Shown piece after piece: positions 19,562 through 29,731 of a stretch of DNA of 64,000 nucleotides. Within the stretch, counting starts at the first letter, position 1, and every line of letters begins with the position of its first letter. The translations under genes were made by a program, and so were the position numbers. The notes below the pieces were generated by a model, which did no database searches, was not told the DNA's origin, and worked only from the letters and a program-made list of their open reading frames with translations. The DNA comes from Linderina pennispora (lineage: Eukaryota > Kickxellomycota > Kickxellomycetes > Kickxellales > Kickxellaceae): contig NW_024468252.1 of NCBI RefSeq assembly GCF_002104995.1, positions 1,240,001 to 1,304,000 on the forward strand, in the 5' to 3' direction.

Positions 19562-20362
19562 CCCCTAGCACTGTGGAGAACAAGAAGCGCGGCGCCGGCT
19601 GATGAGGAGACGGCATGTGCCCAGTCTGCCAGAGCACTGCGGCCACGCATCCCTACAGTAGCATGTGACCTGCGCTGGACTGGCTTTTGTTGCTGCCCGA
19701 GTTCCAGGATTAAAATTTTTTAGCGCGGGTTTAAAAAAATTCAGTGCCTGGCTAGAGGCGAGGAGCGGGAGGATTGCCCACCAACGATTTGCCAGTGGGC
19801 CGGCTGTTTTTTCTTGTCCTGCCGCTTGCCCCAAAAATGCTGCTGGCGCTTGGGCGATAAGCGGATCGCATCAGTGTGGGCTCCTGAGTTTCGTTGGCAT
19901 TTATTAGCTGGGGCAGACTAACGAGGCACCTCCGATTATCTTCTCTTTTCTCTCCTCTTCTCTGTTCCTGAGCTTTATCTGCACTTCCAGCTCTTTCTTC
20001 TATCGTTCCCACAGCAGCCACACAACGCGACAGGGTTTATGCTTTGGTGACCAGCGTGTTTCTCGCCACTATTTTGTCTTCAACCACCTCCAACATACCA
20101 GCAGCAATTTCGCCGGCATTCCGTGCCCTGTGTCCGACTCCGACGCGGATACTCTACCTCTTCAGACACTCAGTATTATAGCGACCATTTTATAGCGGCG
20201 GCCTAGAGCTCAGGGAGATAGCATCTAATTCCTGACCTCGGTATCTGCTCCACGCAGCAACTCTCACTTTTCCAATCCCCTATTCAGCAGCTTACCACCG
20301 GATTTTTGGCGAGCACCAGCTTCTAAAACCAGCAGCACCCCCCCTCACCGCCAACTACTTAA
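19562..20362. other. Intergenic region upstream of SPE2
   Basis: About 800 bp without a supported gene. The second half is C/T-rich, like a fungal promoter and leader. I see no strong TATA box. Confidence 0.5.
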
Positions 20363-22198
20363 ATGACAGCAGCCCTTTTCTCTTCGTCGACCGTCGGTGA
20401 TGCCCAGCACGGCATGAGCGTCACCGATAATACTATTGCCGAGACTAAACAGTCTACCACCCCGACGTGCAGCAACAACGGCACGCACAGCGAGGGATAC
20501 ACGGGCGCTTTCGAGGGCCCGGAGAAGCTCCTGGAAATGTGGTTCGCCCCTAATGCGCAGGCGGCGAAGCTTGTCAACCAGGCCGGCAAGCTCAGCGACG
20601 AGGACTTTGACCAGTGGTCCGAGGTTCGCGATGGCTTGCGGTGCGTGCCGCGGGCGGTCTGGCGCGACATGCTCGACCTTGTCCACTGCCAGGTCCTGAA
20701 CACGCTCTGCAACGAGCACCTTGACTCATATCTCCTCAGGTACGTGTTCTGTATGCAACTACTGTTACTTGCTTGGGAGCCTTGCTGGGTTCCTGTTTGA
20801 GTTTTGCTATTTTTGCGTGCAGTCTGCCATGATTGACACCAGCAAGCATGAGTATGAAACGCTGGGTGGCTGTGTTTCCCAGGCATACAAGGTTGCCGAT
20901 GCGGGTGTGGATGGCTGATTTGGGGATGGGGATGGGGATGGTTTATGCTCAATTTATGCATTTCATACTTACTCGGCATATGGTGTAGTGAGTCCTCGTT
21001 CTTCGTCTACCCCCACAAGCTCGTGCTCAAGACCTGCGGCACGACGACCTTGCTGTATGCCATCCCGCGCATCCTGGAAATCGCGCGCGCCTACCTTGGC
21101 GTTGTTGGCGCCTACCAGGTCTTTTATTCGCGCAAGAACTTTATGTTCCCCGACCAGCAAGAGGAGCTGCACAGCTCATGGGAGCGGGAGGTCAGGTACC
21201 TGGACGAATTCTTCCCTGAGGGATCCGCGTACCTGATCGGCAAGACCAACCGCGATCACTGGCACCTGTACCTGAGTGGCCCCTACGACACATCTGCCAT
21301 GCAGACTGCCGCAGAGAACGCCGCTATGCTCGATGGTGCGCTGCTTGGCCAGACCATCGCCTCTGACCTAGACCACGGCTACACAGCCCGGGCTGCGCAC
21401 GACGAAGACACTGTTCACAACTCGATGGCTGGATCTCCGCGCATCCACCCGCTGAGCCGCAGTTCTTCTCGCTCAACTGTCCACGGTCTTTCCGAGGGCC
21501 ACGAGCTTGACTCGGCGGCTAGTCTTGAGGACCCTGTCCATGGCCTCGGTAGCGCAGCTGCCATTGGTGCCGACACAACTGTCGAGATCTTGATGACTGG
21601 GCTCGATCCCGACCGCATGCGTCTCATGTACATTGATGGTATTGGCGCTGAGGAGGGATCCCGCGGTGGCAAGGCTGTTGAGCGCGCATCAGGCATTGCC
21701 GATATCTATCCCGAGTCGTCGACCGACTCGTTCCTGTTCTCGCCGTGCGGTTTCTCGCTCAACGGCCTGCAGGGCGATGGGTATTACACAATTCACGTTA
21801 CCCCTGAGGCGCACTGCTCGTACGCCAGCTTTGAAACGAATGTGTCCAACGACCGGGCGATCGACCTGCTGAACCCAGCCGGGGTCAAGAATCTGGTCGA
21901 GCAGGTAACGCGCGTGTTCGGCCCGCGCTTTGTCACGGTTACTGTTTTCAAGGCCCGCAACGACTCTCTGCCCAACCACACTACCAATACCTCGCCTGCT
22001 CGTGGCGTGGCTGCTGCTGGTGCTGCTGCTGACCAGGTTGGTGCCGAGAAGGAGCTGGCCAAGAGTGCTCTGCACCTTGACCTTGATGCTGCTCCGCCGA
22101 CGTTTGCCCCGGTTGAGGGATACAAGGCTGTCGACCGCGTGCTCTACGAATTCGACCACTACTGGCTCCGCTACGGATACTATGTCAGAAGCGACTAA
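20363..22198 (+). CDS. SPE2: S-adenosylmethionine decarboxylase proenzyme
   Basis: Makes decarboxylated AdoMet, the aminopropyl donor for spermidine and spermine. Exon 1 is 20363-20739 and exon 2 is 20989-22198, around a GTACGT...GTGTAG intron of 249 nt; spliced length is 528 residues. Seen: AFEGPEKLLEMWF near the N-terminus, then SESSFFVYPHKLVLKTCGTT, where self-cleavage between Glu and Ser of ESS creates the pyruvoyl group. The intron interrupts the Ser codon just before this Glu. Later FSPCGFSLNGLQGDGYYTIH and TPEAHCSYASFETN are family hallmarks. It is longer than yeast (396) or human (334) enzymes. Much of the excess is a low-complexity insert near the middle (RIHPLSRSSSRSTVHGLSEG region) and another Ala-rich one near the C-terminus. 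Confidence 0.93.
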
Positions 22199-22398
22199 GG
22201 CGGACCACAGTTGGAGTTTTAACTAATGACCTTTTTTATTTTATCTTGGATTTCCATGTTTACGTCACGATTTTGTCACCAGTTCCCCATATCACATTCG
22301 AAGCGTGTGCGGATTGCAGACAATTTCCGACGCTGTATGACACTGTCTTCTCCACGTCTAGTGTCTATTTGTCTGCATCGTCTGCATCGTCTGGTAGT

Positions 22399-22995
22399 AT
22401 GATTCGCAGTCCTTCGTTCGCGCTACGAAACATTGTCCCGCCAAAGGACCCGAAGCCGCTGTGGGCACGGTACACACCCACTGCACTCGAGCGCACTGTG
22501 GCACTAATCAACAGCCATCCCGTCGTCTTATTTGCGCGACGCAACTGCGACACCAGCGAGAAGATGATCTCTGAACTCGCCAAATCCCAGATCGAGTTCC
22601 GGCTAGTCTATCTTGGCGATATGACGGCTGGAAACATCATCCAACGCCGGCTCCAGGAGCTTACGGGGCAGTGGACTGTGCCCAGCATGTTTGTCAAGAG
22701 CCACCACATTGGCGACTACAAGGAGACTGTAGAGGCGATAAAGCACGGCAGAGTCAAACAGATTCTAGATTCAGATCAGTGGATAGAACTTGTATACGCG
22801 GTGCGCCCGGATGTGTGGGCCAGAGACGCCAAACTGAAAGACAAGTCGCCAATGTCTTTTGATATGTGCCTGCAAGACTCGCACCGATTCAACTATGTTC
22901 ATCGACAGCGGTGGGCAAAAGTCAAGCGGTACTGGGGAATGCATCCAGCAATTGAGGATATTCCTGCGTATACTCGGTCATTTAAGAAACTGTAG
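22399..22995 (+). CDS. Glutaredoxin-like protein with an unusual CDTS active site
   Basis: 198 residues with a glutaredoxin/thioredoxin fold by pattern: a beta strand PVVLFARR, the active-site position C50-D-T-S53, the cis-Pro motif TVPSMFVKSHHIG (93-105) and a final helix. Classical glutaredoxins have CPYC or CGFS; here only the first Cys is kept, as in monothiol forms, and the glutathione-binding GG is GD. After the domain comes an extension of about 80 residues, rich in Trp, Tyr and basic residues. The ATG at 22399 is the first in frame; the frame is open further upstream, so an extra 5' exon or mitochondrial leader is possible. Convergent with the repeat-protein gene. Confidence 0.68.
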   Translation: MIRSPSFALRNIVPPKDPKPLWARYTPTALERTVALINSHPVVLFARRNCDTSEKMISELAKSQIEFRLVYLGDMTAGNIIQRRLQELTGQWTVPSMFVKSHHIGDYKETVEAIKHGRVKQILDSDQWIELVYAVRPDVWARDAKLKDKSPMSFDMCLQDSHRFNYVHRQRWAKVKRYWGMHPAIEDIPAYTRSFKKL

Positions 22996-23131
22996 CGATA
23001 CCAGTGGAATATAATGTAAACAAATGCTAGTTTGATATGTGGAAGCGTGATGTGGAAAAGGGGTGTACGGGAAAAGATATTGAAATGTGAGACATAAAAT
23101 AACACGGGTGACAAGATAAAAAGGATATGTT

Positions 23132-26100
23132 TCAGCACAGATGTGTGAACAGGATATCTCTGGATAGACCCAGGAGCGGGCGAGTGTAGACAATGGGCTG
23201 GATATTCAGAGCCGAAATAAGCTTGGTAAAGCGATGCGCGCTTTCCTGGTCACTCGAGGTCAACGTCCCAGCGCGCGACCGCGATTCATGGATGATTTCA
23301 TCGACATCCATGCCCGACAGTGAAGCGCGCGGTCTACTTGCAAGAGTCTTATATTCCGGGTGGTCTTCGGACATGCTCTTTGCAAACCTGATGCATCCAA
23401 AATTGGCAGGGAGCGACGAGTCAACAGATTCATAGGTGTCGACAAGAGTCTGCGTGCTGGCTTTGCGCATGCGGTGCGCATCACGGACAACAAATTCTGG
23501 CGACAGCACTCCGCCCAAGCTCGAGATGATATTAGGGATATCGAGTGTCTCTTCCTCATCGTTGGTGGCAGGCTCTAAAGCAACGCGTGGCGATATTGGG
23601 CCTCCCAGCATGGATATCAATGAAGGAATGTCAAGTCTAGCCACTGGTGCTGACGACACATTGGGGGTGACAGTAGCACCTAGTTCGTGAACAGACTGCT
23701 TGGGGCTAGCGAAAACGCACTCAGGGTCATGAGGGAGGAAGGGGTTCGTAAGGTACTCTGTAGTGCACAGCCCATTGATAACCTCATCGACATGCAGGGC
23801 AGCAGAGAACGCCGGTTCGATGACGCGACCAAGCGATACAATGAGCTTGGCTGAATCCAGCATAGGTCTGGCGAGAGGAATAACCAAATCCGTGACGGCG
23901 TTCGCACTGCCAAGAGCCAGAATGAGTTCGTCAACGTGAAGGATGGTAGGGAACATCGGTTCAATCACGCGACCGAGTGACGAAACCAACTCGACTGGAT
24001 CCAATGCTGGAACTAGATCAGGAACAGCCAAATCCGTGATGGCATTCGCACTGCCAAGAGCCAGAATGAGTTCCTCAGCGTGAAGGATGGTAGGGAACAT
24101 CGGTTCAATCACGCGACCGAGTGACGAAACCAACTCGACCGGATCCAGTGCTGGAACTAGATCAGGAACGACCAAATCCGTGATGGCATTCGCACTGCCA
24201 AGAGCCGTGATGAGTTCGTCAGCGTGAAGGATGGTAGGGAACATCGGTTCAATTACGCGACCGAGTGACGAAACCAACTCGACTGGATCCAATGCTGGAA
24301 CTAGATCAGGAACAGCCAAATCCGTGATGGCATTCGCACTGCCAAGAGCCAGAATGAGTTCCTCAGCGTGAAGGATGGTAGGGAACATCGGTTCAATCAC
24401 GCGACCGAGTGACGAAACCAACTCGACTGGATCCAATGCTGGAACTAGATCAGGAACGGCCAAATCCGTGACGGCGTTCGCACTGCCAAGAGCCAGAATG
24501 AGTTCCTCAGCGTGAAGGATGGTAGGGAACATCGGTTCAATCACGCGACCGAGTGACGAAACCAACTCGACCGGATCCAGTACTGGAACTAGATCAGGAA
24601 CAGCCAAATCCGTGATGGCATTCGCACTGCCAAGAGCCAGAATGAGTTCCTCAGCGTGAAGGATGGTAGGGAACATCGGTTCAATCACGCGACCGAGTGA
24701 CGAAACCAACTCGACTGGATCCAATGCTGGAACTAGATCAGGAACGGCCAAATCCGTGATGGCATTCGCACTGCCAAGAGCCAGAATGAGTTCATCAACG
24801 TGGAGGATGGTAGGGAACATCGGTTCAATCACGCGACCGAGTGACGAAACCAACTCGACCGGATCCAGTACTGGAACTAGATCAGGAACAGCCAAATCTG
24901 TGATGGCATTCGCACTGCCAAGAGCCGTGATGAGTTCGTCAGCATGAAGGATGGTAGGGAATACCGGCTCAATCATGCGACCGAGTGACGAAACCAACTC
25001 GACCGGATCCAGTACTGGAACTAGATCAGGAACGGCCAAATCCGTGACGGCGTTCGCACTGCCAAGAGCCAGAATGAGTTCGTCAACGTGGAGGATGGTA
25101 GGGAACGCCGGTTCAATCACGCGACCGAGTGACGAAACCAACTCGACCGGATCCAGTACTGGAACTAGATCCGGAATGGCTTGATTGACCAAAATACTCT
25201 CACACCCTAAGCGCTGGATGAGCTGCTCAGTGTCGACCAACAACGACGTCTCTTCCGTAAGATTGGGAGCAACGGCAATTCCCAGTCCATTGACCAGCTC
25301 CACTGGGTCCACCTCTAGGAACTGTGCCTCCGGCTCTCTTAAAGTAGCACCAAGGTGCTCTACCAATTCAGCATCACCTAGCTGCTCAATGAGGTCATCG
25401 ATTTCGAGCAATGAGAACACATCTGGATCCACAAAAGTAGGATGGTGAACAGCAGTATTTCCTGTGGACCGGCACTGGAGCGCATCCGAATGATCGGCGA
25501 TTTCGAGCTCCTTCAGCAGCTCGTCGATGTTTCGAATAGAGAAGGGAGAGTCAACGATTGGTACCGTAGCTACTGCAGAATTTACACATAGGCCTGCGAA
25601 GGCAGAGCTGCACACAGCAGTGGGATTGCCAAGGGTACGAATGGTTGCCAATATGTCAAGACGCGCTGGAGAATCGGGTTCATCGTGCACTGCTGTAACA
25701 GTAGCTGCTGGCGAGACCGCAAAATTGGGGTCTTGAGTCCATACTGAGCATTTTGGCTCGTCAACGAAACCGCCATCCATCACCACATCAGAACACTTGT
25801 CGATTTGGTAGAGTTCGTTTAGATCCAGGAGCTCAATCGGTTCGTCGGGCATTTGGTCGTGTGATGTTGCCCGAGGATCAAGGCTGGAGCTGTACTGCTG
25901 GCTGAAGGAGCTGTCACTCAGGGCCACTGAGGTGTGCTTGTCCTGCAACAGCGATGTACGGGTGGCCTGCTGCATTTCGACCTGGATCTTGTTGGCGCTT
26001 TTGCTGCTCCTCTTCAGCATGGGCTTTGTAGATTCTTCTTCAGCAAGTTCGATAAGTGGCTGCAACTGGGAAGTTGTCTGAGACAACCCCGACTCAGGGG

Positions 26101-27292
26101 ACGCATACCATGTGCCAGATTGCGCTGGTGACGGCGGGATGAAGCTGGTTGTGTTCTCGCTGTAGGCGAAATCGAGCGAATCAAGGCCAAGGCTCCTGCT
26201 GGAGAAATTCAAAGGCGACCTTACCTGTGAATCCAGTTTAGACGGTGTCTGCGGGGCGCTGGGCAGGGTGCGGGTAGGTGACGCTTGACGAGCTGGCTTC
26301 CACGGCACGAGTGGTGGCTGACCATTGTCTGCAAACAACTCGTCCAAAGGCGGCTACAAGAACGCGTCAAACGGCAAATGAGGAATCAATATTTGGCCTC
26401 CGCTAAATACAGCAGGCATCCAAGTGGCGACCATTTACATTGTAGCTGAGGGTTGCAAGAACAAACGGGAATGCATGGCCCCAAATGTATGAGTTCATTT
26501 TACCCAACCTGCAATGGCGCTGCCAGATAGAGGCTATCGATGAAGCAAACATCTGGGAGTGGTCCTGACCCGCTGCATTGCATGGGCGACACAAAGGTGT
26601 GCAGCACATAAGCCCTGTTTGGACCAGAAGGTGTGGTAACAGAGCAAGTGCATATTACGACTGCCATGGATGTCAAAATGAAGCGGCAGGTGGTTGCAGG
26701 GGCCAACACCTAGCAGAGCCAGCAATAACAAAACAAAACGCAACCATACTGAGTCGCTTACCTTGTGGCGCTCCCGGTCTTGTGGAATCTCTGCCATGCT
26801 GTCCTCTGGCAGTTGCCGGAGCTCTGTCATGTGGCATGTTTTAGGCACCGACGCACACGCCTGCTCCAGAATGTCCACACGTGCGTCCATCATCGGGCTC
26901 TCTTCGCCAGTAATCGGATCGTAAAATACCGGCTCTGCAAAGTCATCAGTGCCATGTCGGTGGAACAGCTTGCGGGCTGCAGTGAATATGCTACGCACAC
27001 TGCGGTTGGAATGTGACGACGACGGTCGCCGCTCACTGTGATACTGCTGGATGTGCACGCGATCGCCGGTAGAGGCCGTGTGTGGGCTGGCAATGTCTGC
27101 ATCCTGTGGATCTTCTGATGGGTGCTTGCGCCGGAGACTACCGCTGCGGAACAGCCGCTTGATTGACTTGCCGGTGGTCGATGTGACCCGGCGCAGGCCC
27201 GTGCTGAGCCGGCGGTGCGAATGCTCAGGCGATACAGGCTCTGTGAACCGCCGTCGTGGCGAGATGTTCGCAGGTTTCGATGGATCGGTCAT
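23132..27292 (-). CDS. Large protein with nine 48-residue tandem repeats, unknown function
   Basis: Two exons: 27292-26762, an intron with GTAAGC donor and TTGTAG acceptor (26761-26354), and 26353-23132, giving 1250 residues. The N-terminal ~180 residues are basic and Ser-rich (SPRRRFTEPV, KSIKRLFRSGSLRRKH), suggesting phosphorylation. The middle carries degenerate, then nine almost perfect units built on LDPVELVSSLGRVIEP, FPTILHxxELILALGSANA and TDLAVPDLVP. The C-terminal part holds looser versions (LDIPSLISMLGGPISP). The shared core is 'D-x-x-x-L-I-x-x-L-G', an amphipathic helix-like pattern, so the protein may be a repetitive scaffold. No signal peptide, membrane segment or known domain. 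The intron is long for this genome and could hide a small exon. Confidence 0.72.
23885..25180 (-). repeat. Nine coding tandem repeats of 144 bp
   Basis: A GGATCC site recurs exactly every 144 bp at 23997, 24141, 24285, 24429, 24573, 24717, 24861, 25005 and 25149. Units are very similar and differ mainly at a few mixed positions (GTG/GCA, AAT/AGT, GCC/ACC) shuffled among them. The period is a multiple of three, so copy-number change keeps the frame. Confidence 0.95.
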
Positions 27293-28299
27293 TAATAGAG
27301 ATGAATATCGTGAAGTAGTAGCGGGATAGGAGAAGGTTATAGATGTGCGGGAGAATAGAATAAAGTAGAATAGGGAGGTTAGGAGTATCGGCTGTAGAGG
27401 AGATAAAACAAGAAGGAGCTGGGTGTCCCCATCTGCGCTTGGAACCTGGGCTTCTTTTTAAGGGAACCGCGGGGCGGTCTTCCTTCTGAAAAGTCCTGGC
27501 AGCACAGGCGTGGGGGCCGCCGATGTACAGTGCGCCACTGGGGCAAAGACTTCAGAGCAACAGTCCCTCTCCCTGCGAGCTATTGGGGCCGTTTTCTCGC
27601 AGTCAGCTCAGGTGAGTGGAGCGAGCGATAAGGCCACCAGTCCGATAAAAGCTGCACTGGAGATCGCTATCGCAGGACTGGGCCGGCTCCATCATCTCCT
27701 GACGCAGGACTAGCCAAAGGTGCAGGTGGTCACAGAGGCAGGTTGTCGCGCACGGGGCAGGTCTGCAGTGAACTGCGGCTCCGATAGTAACTGGGCCTCA
27801 GAATCAGCCCCGCTTCAGCGAGCATTGCTCATTACGTCGGCCGAACCTCCTGCATTGTTTGCTGGTACGAGCCCAGCATGGCACTCGGGGGACAGCGCTC
27901 ACGTTTGTGCGAGTTCGTGTGCAATTAATGCCGCTATATGGTCACGGGGCAAGAGGAGCCGCCGCGGCCTGGGCTAGTTCTTTTGGATGGGAAGCGGTGG
28001 AGCAAGCAATTTGCGAGATAGCCCGCCGATGGAGCGGCGTGCTGCTGAGATCGCACTTTCCACTCTCGCTTGCTCTCCTCCTGTCAGATAGTTTTTGTAT
28101 TTTTTTCGCCGCTGCCGTTCTGTTGAATTTTGTCGTTCTCTTTTCCACATCATTTATACTCCCAACCCTTGTACAATTATCCACGCAGCCTTCAGCTCAG
28201 CCTTATCTTTTTGCACCTGTTTATTAGCAGTACTCAAGCTCCCTGCGGAAAAAGGGCCCAGTTTGCGCACAGGCTTTTCTGGAATTCGGACACCGCCGC
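27293..28299. other. Divergent intergenic region
   Basis: About 1.0 kb between the repeat protein and the carrier gene, holding both promoters. It is GC-rich at 27480-28000 with some open frames that show no motif; a pyrimidine-rich leader precedes the carrier start. Confidence 0.5.
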
Positions 28300-29586
28300 A
28301 TGAGCAAGATAGCAGCCGCCTCCACACAACCACCCCCAGACACTAGAGCCCCATTTGTGGGGAGCACAGCAGAGACCAACAGCGTGCTCTACCAGCAGAT
28401 GCACAGCGAACGGGACCACTACTGGCCCTCTGGGGGCATTCCTCCTCACCGCGATACCGGCGACCAACGGCTACAGGGAGCAGAGCCACGGGCACAGTAC
28501 CAGCACTCGCATGCGTTTATGAGCGGTGATATTACGCTGGTGCCTGAACGGAGGCCTGGCGATGTCGTAGGCGAGAATTTGGGTCAGAGCACAGCAGCGA
28601 TTGGTATGGGTGGCGGCAGAGAGCGGCAGCTGCTAAACAAGTTGCCAGCCAAAGACGAAGGCGCGCTGCAGGATATTCGTCAGGGCTCGACCCAGGCGGC
28701 GGCCCCCTTCTGGTCCCAATCGCTCAAAAACTCGATAGCTGGCGCCGGCGCTGGCGCAGTATCATCCATAGTGACGTGCCCACTGGATGTGGTAAAGACA
28801 CGGCTACAATACCAAGGCGTGCTGCAGGAGAAGTACAGGCGACTCGGGCATAAGCCATACCGCGGCACATTCAGCACACTGGAGCGGATAGCGGCTGAGG
28901 AGGGCATGCGTGGGCTGTACCGCGGCCTGGCGCCGATGCTGATGGGGTACTTGCCGACATGGGGCATATATTTTGCAGCATACGAAGGGCTAAAGGCCAA
29001 GACTTCACAGGTACTCGGCTGTCAGCCAGGCCACGCAGCTGTGCACGTCGTGTCGGCAATGGGAGCGGGCGCAACGACATCTCTGCTGACAAACCCGGTG
29101 TGGGTGCTGAAATCGCGGTTCATGACCCAGAGCGCGTTCACGGACTACCAGTACACGAGCATGTGGCATGCAGTGAAGGTGATCCAAGCGCACGAAGGGT
29201 GGATAGGGTTTTACAAGGGCCTCGGGACGAGTCTGCTGGGCGTAACACATGTAGCTGTGCAGTTTCCTCTTTACGAGCAGCTCAAGGCGGTTCTCAACGA
29301 CGATCCAACTCACCAGCTCGCGTCATCACGTATCCTGCTGGCGTCAGCCATCTCTAAGATGTTTGCGTCCAGTGTGACATACCCGCACGAGGTTATTCGC
29401 ACGAGGCTGCAGAACCAGTCGACACATCCGCCAAAATATAGAGGCATTGCCCATGCTGTCCGGCTGATTTACAAGGAGGAGGGAGTGTCCGCGTTCTATC
29501 GGGGATTGTCGACGAATCTGATTCGGACCGTGCCCGCCAGCATGATGACCCTGCTGACATACGAGCTGCTGATTCGCATGTTGTAA
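28300..29586 (+). CDS. Mitochondrial carrier (SLC25), NAD+/nucleotide/folate-type
   Basis: 428-residue inner-membrane exchanger with three carrier repeats, after an unusually long (~135 residues) hydrophilic N-terminus. The Px[DE]xx[KR] signatures are CPLDVVKTRLQ, NPVWVLKSRFM and YPHEVIRTRLQ. Trp in the second signature marks the subfamily that includes yeast Yia6/Yea6 (NAD+), Rim2 (pyrimidine nucleotides) and Flx1 and human SLC25A32/33/36. YPHEVIRTR in repeat three and RTVPASMMTLLTYEL near the end favour a Yia6-like NAD+ carrier, but substrate choice is an inference. Single exon; ends 145 nt before the convergent COG2 gene. Confidence 0.88.
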   Translation: MSKIAAASTQPPPDTRAPFVGSTAETNSVLYQQMHSERDHYWPSGGIPPHRDTGDQRLQGAEPRAQYQHSHAFMSGDITLVPERRPGDVVGENLGQSTAAIGMGGGRERQLLNKLPAKDEGALQDIRQGSTQAAAPFWSQSLKNSIAGAGAGAVSSIVTCPLDVVKTRLQYQGVLQEKYRRLGHKPYRGTFSTLERIAAEEGMRGLYRGLAPMLMGYLPTWGIYFAAYEGLKAKTSQVLGCQPGHAAVHVVSAMGAGATTSLLTNPVWVLKSRFMTQSAFTDYQYTSMWHAVKVIQAHEGWIGFYKGLGTSLLGVTHVAVQFPLYEQLKAVLNDDPTHQLASSRILLASAISKMFASSVTYPHEVIRTRLQNQSTHPPKYRGIAHAVRLIYKEEGVSAFYRGLSTNLIRTVPASMMTLLTYELLIRML

Positions 29587-29731
29587 ATGTAGAAAGATGG
29601 TTCGTTTTTCCAGGGTGAACTTTCATGTGAAAACTATCGTTTATCCGCACTGCTGATTCGATTATCCGCACATCGATATCGCGCATGTATGCCCATGTGT
29701 ATGTCGCACGACTAATGTATTGGGAACAATC

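Noticed and set aside
23885-25180. Regular 144-bp repeats as a CRISPR-like or satellite array
   Set aside because: The repeats are in frame within a 1250-residue coding region and have no unique spacers.
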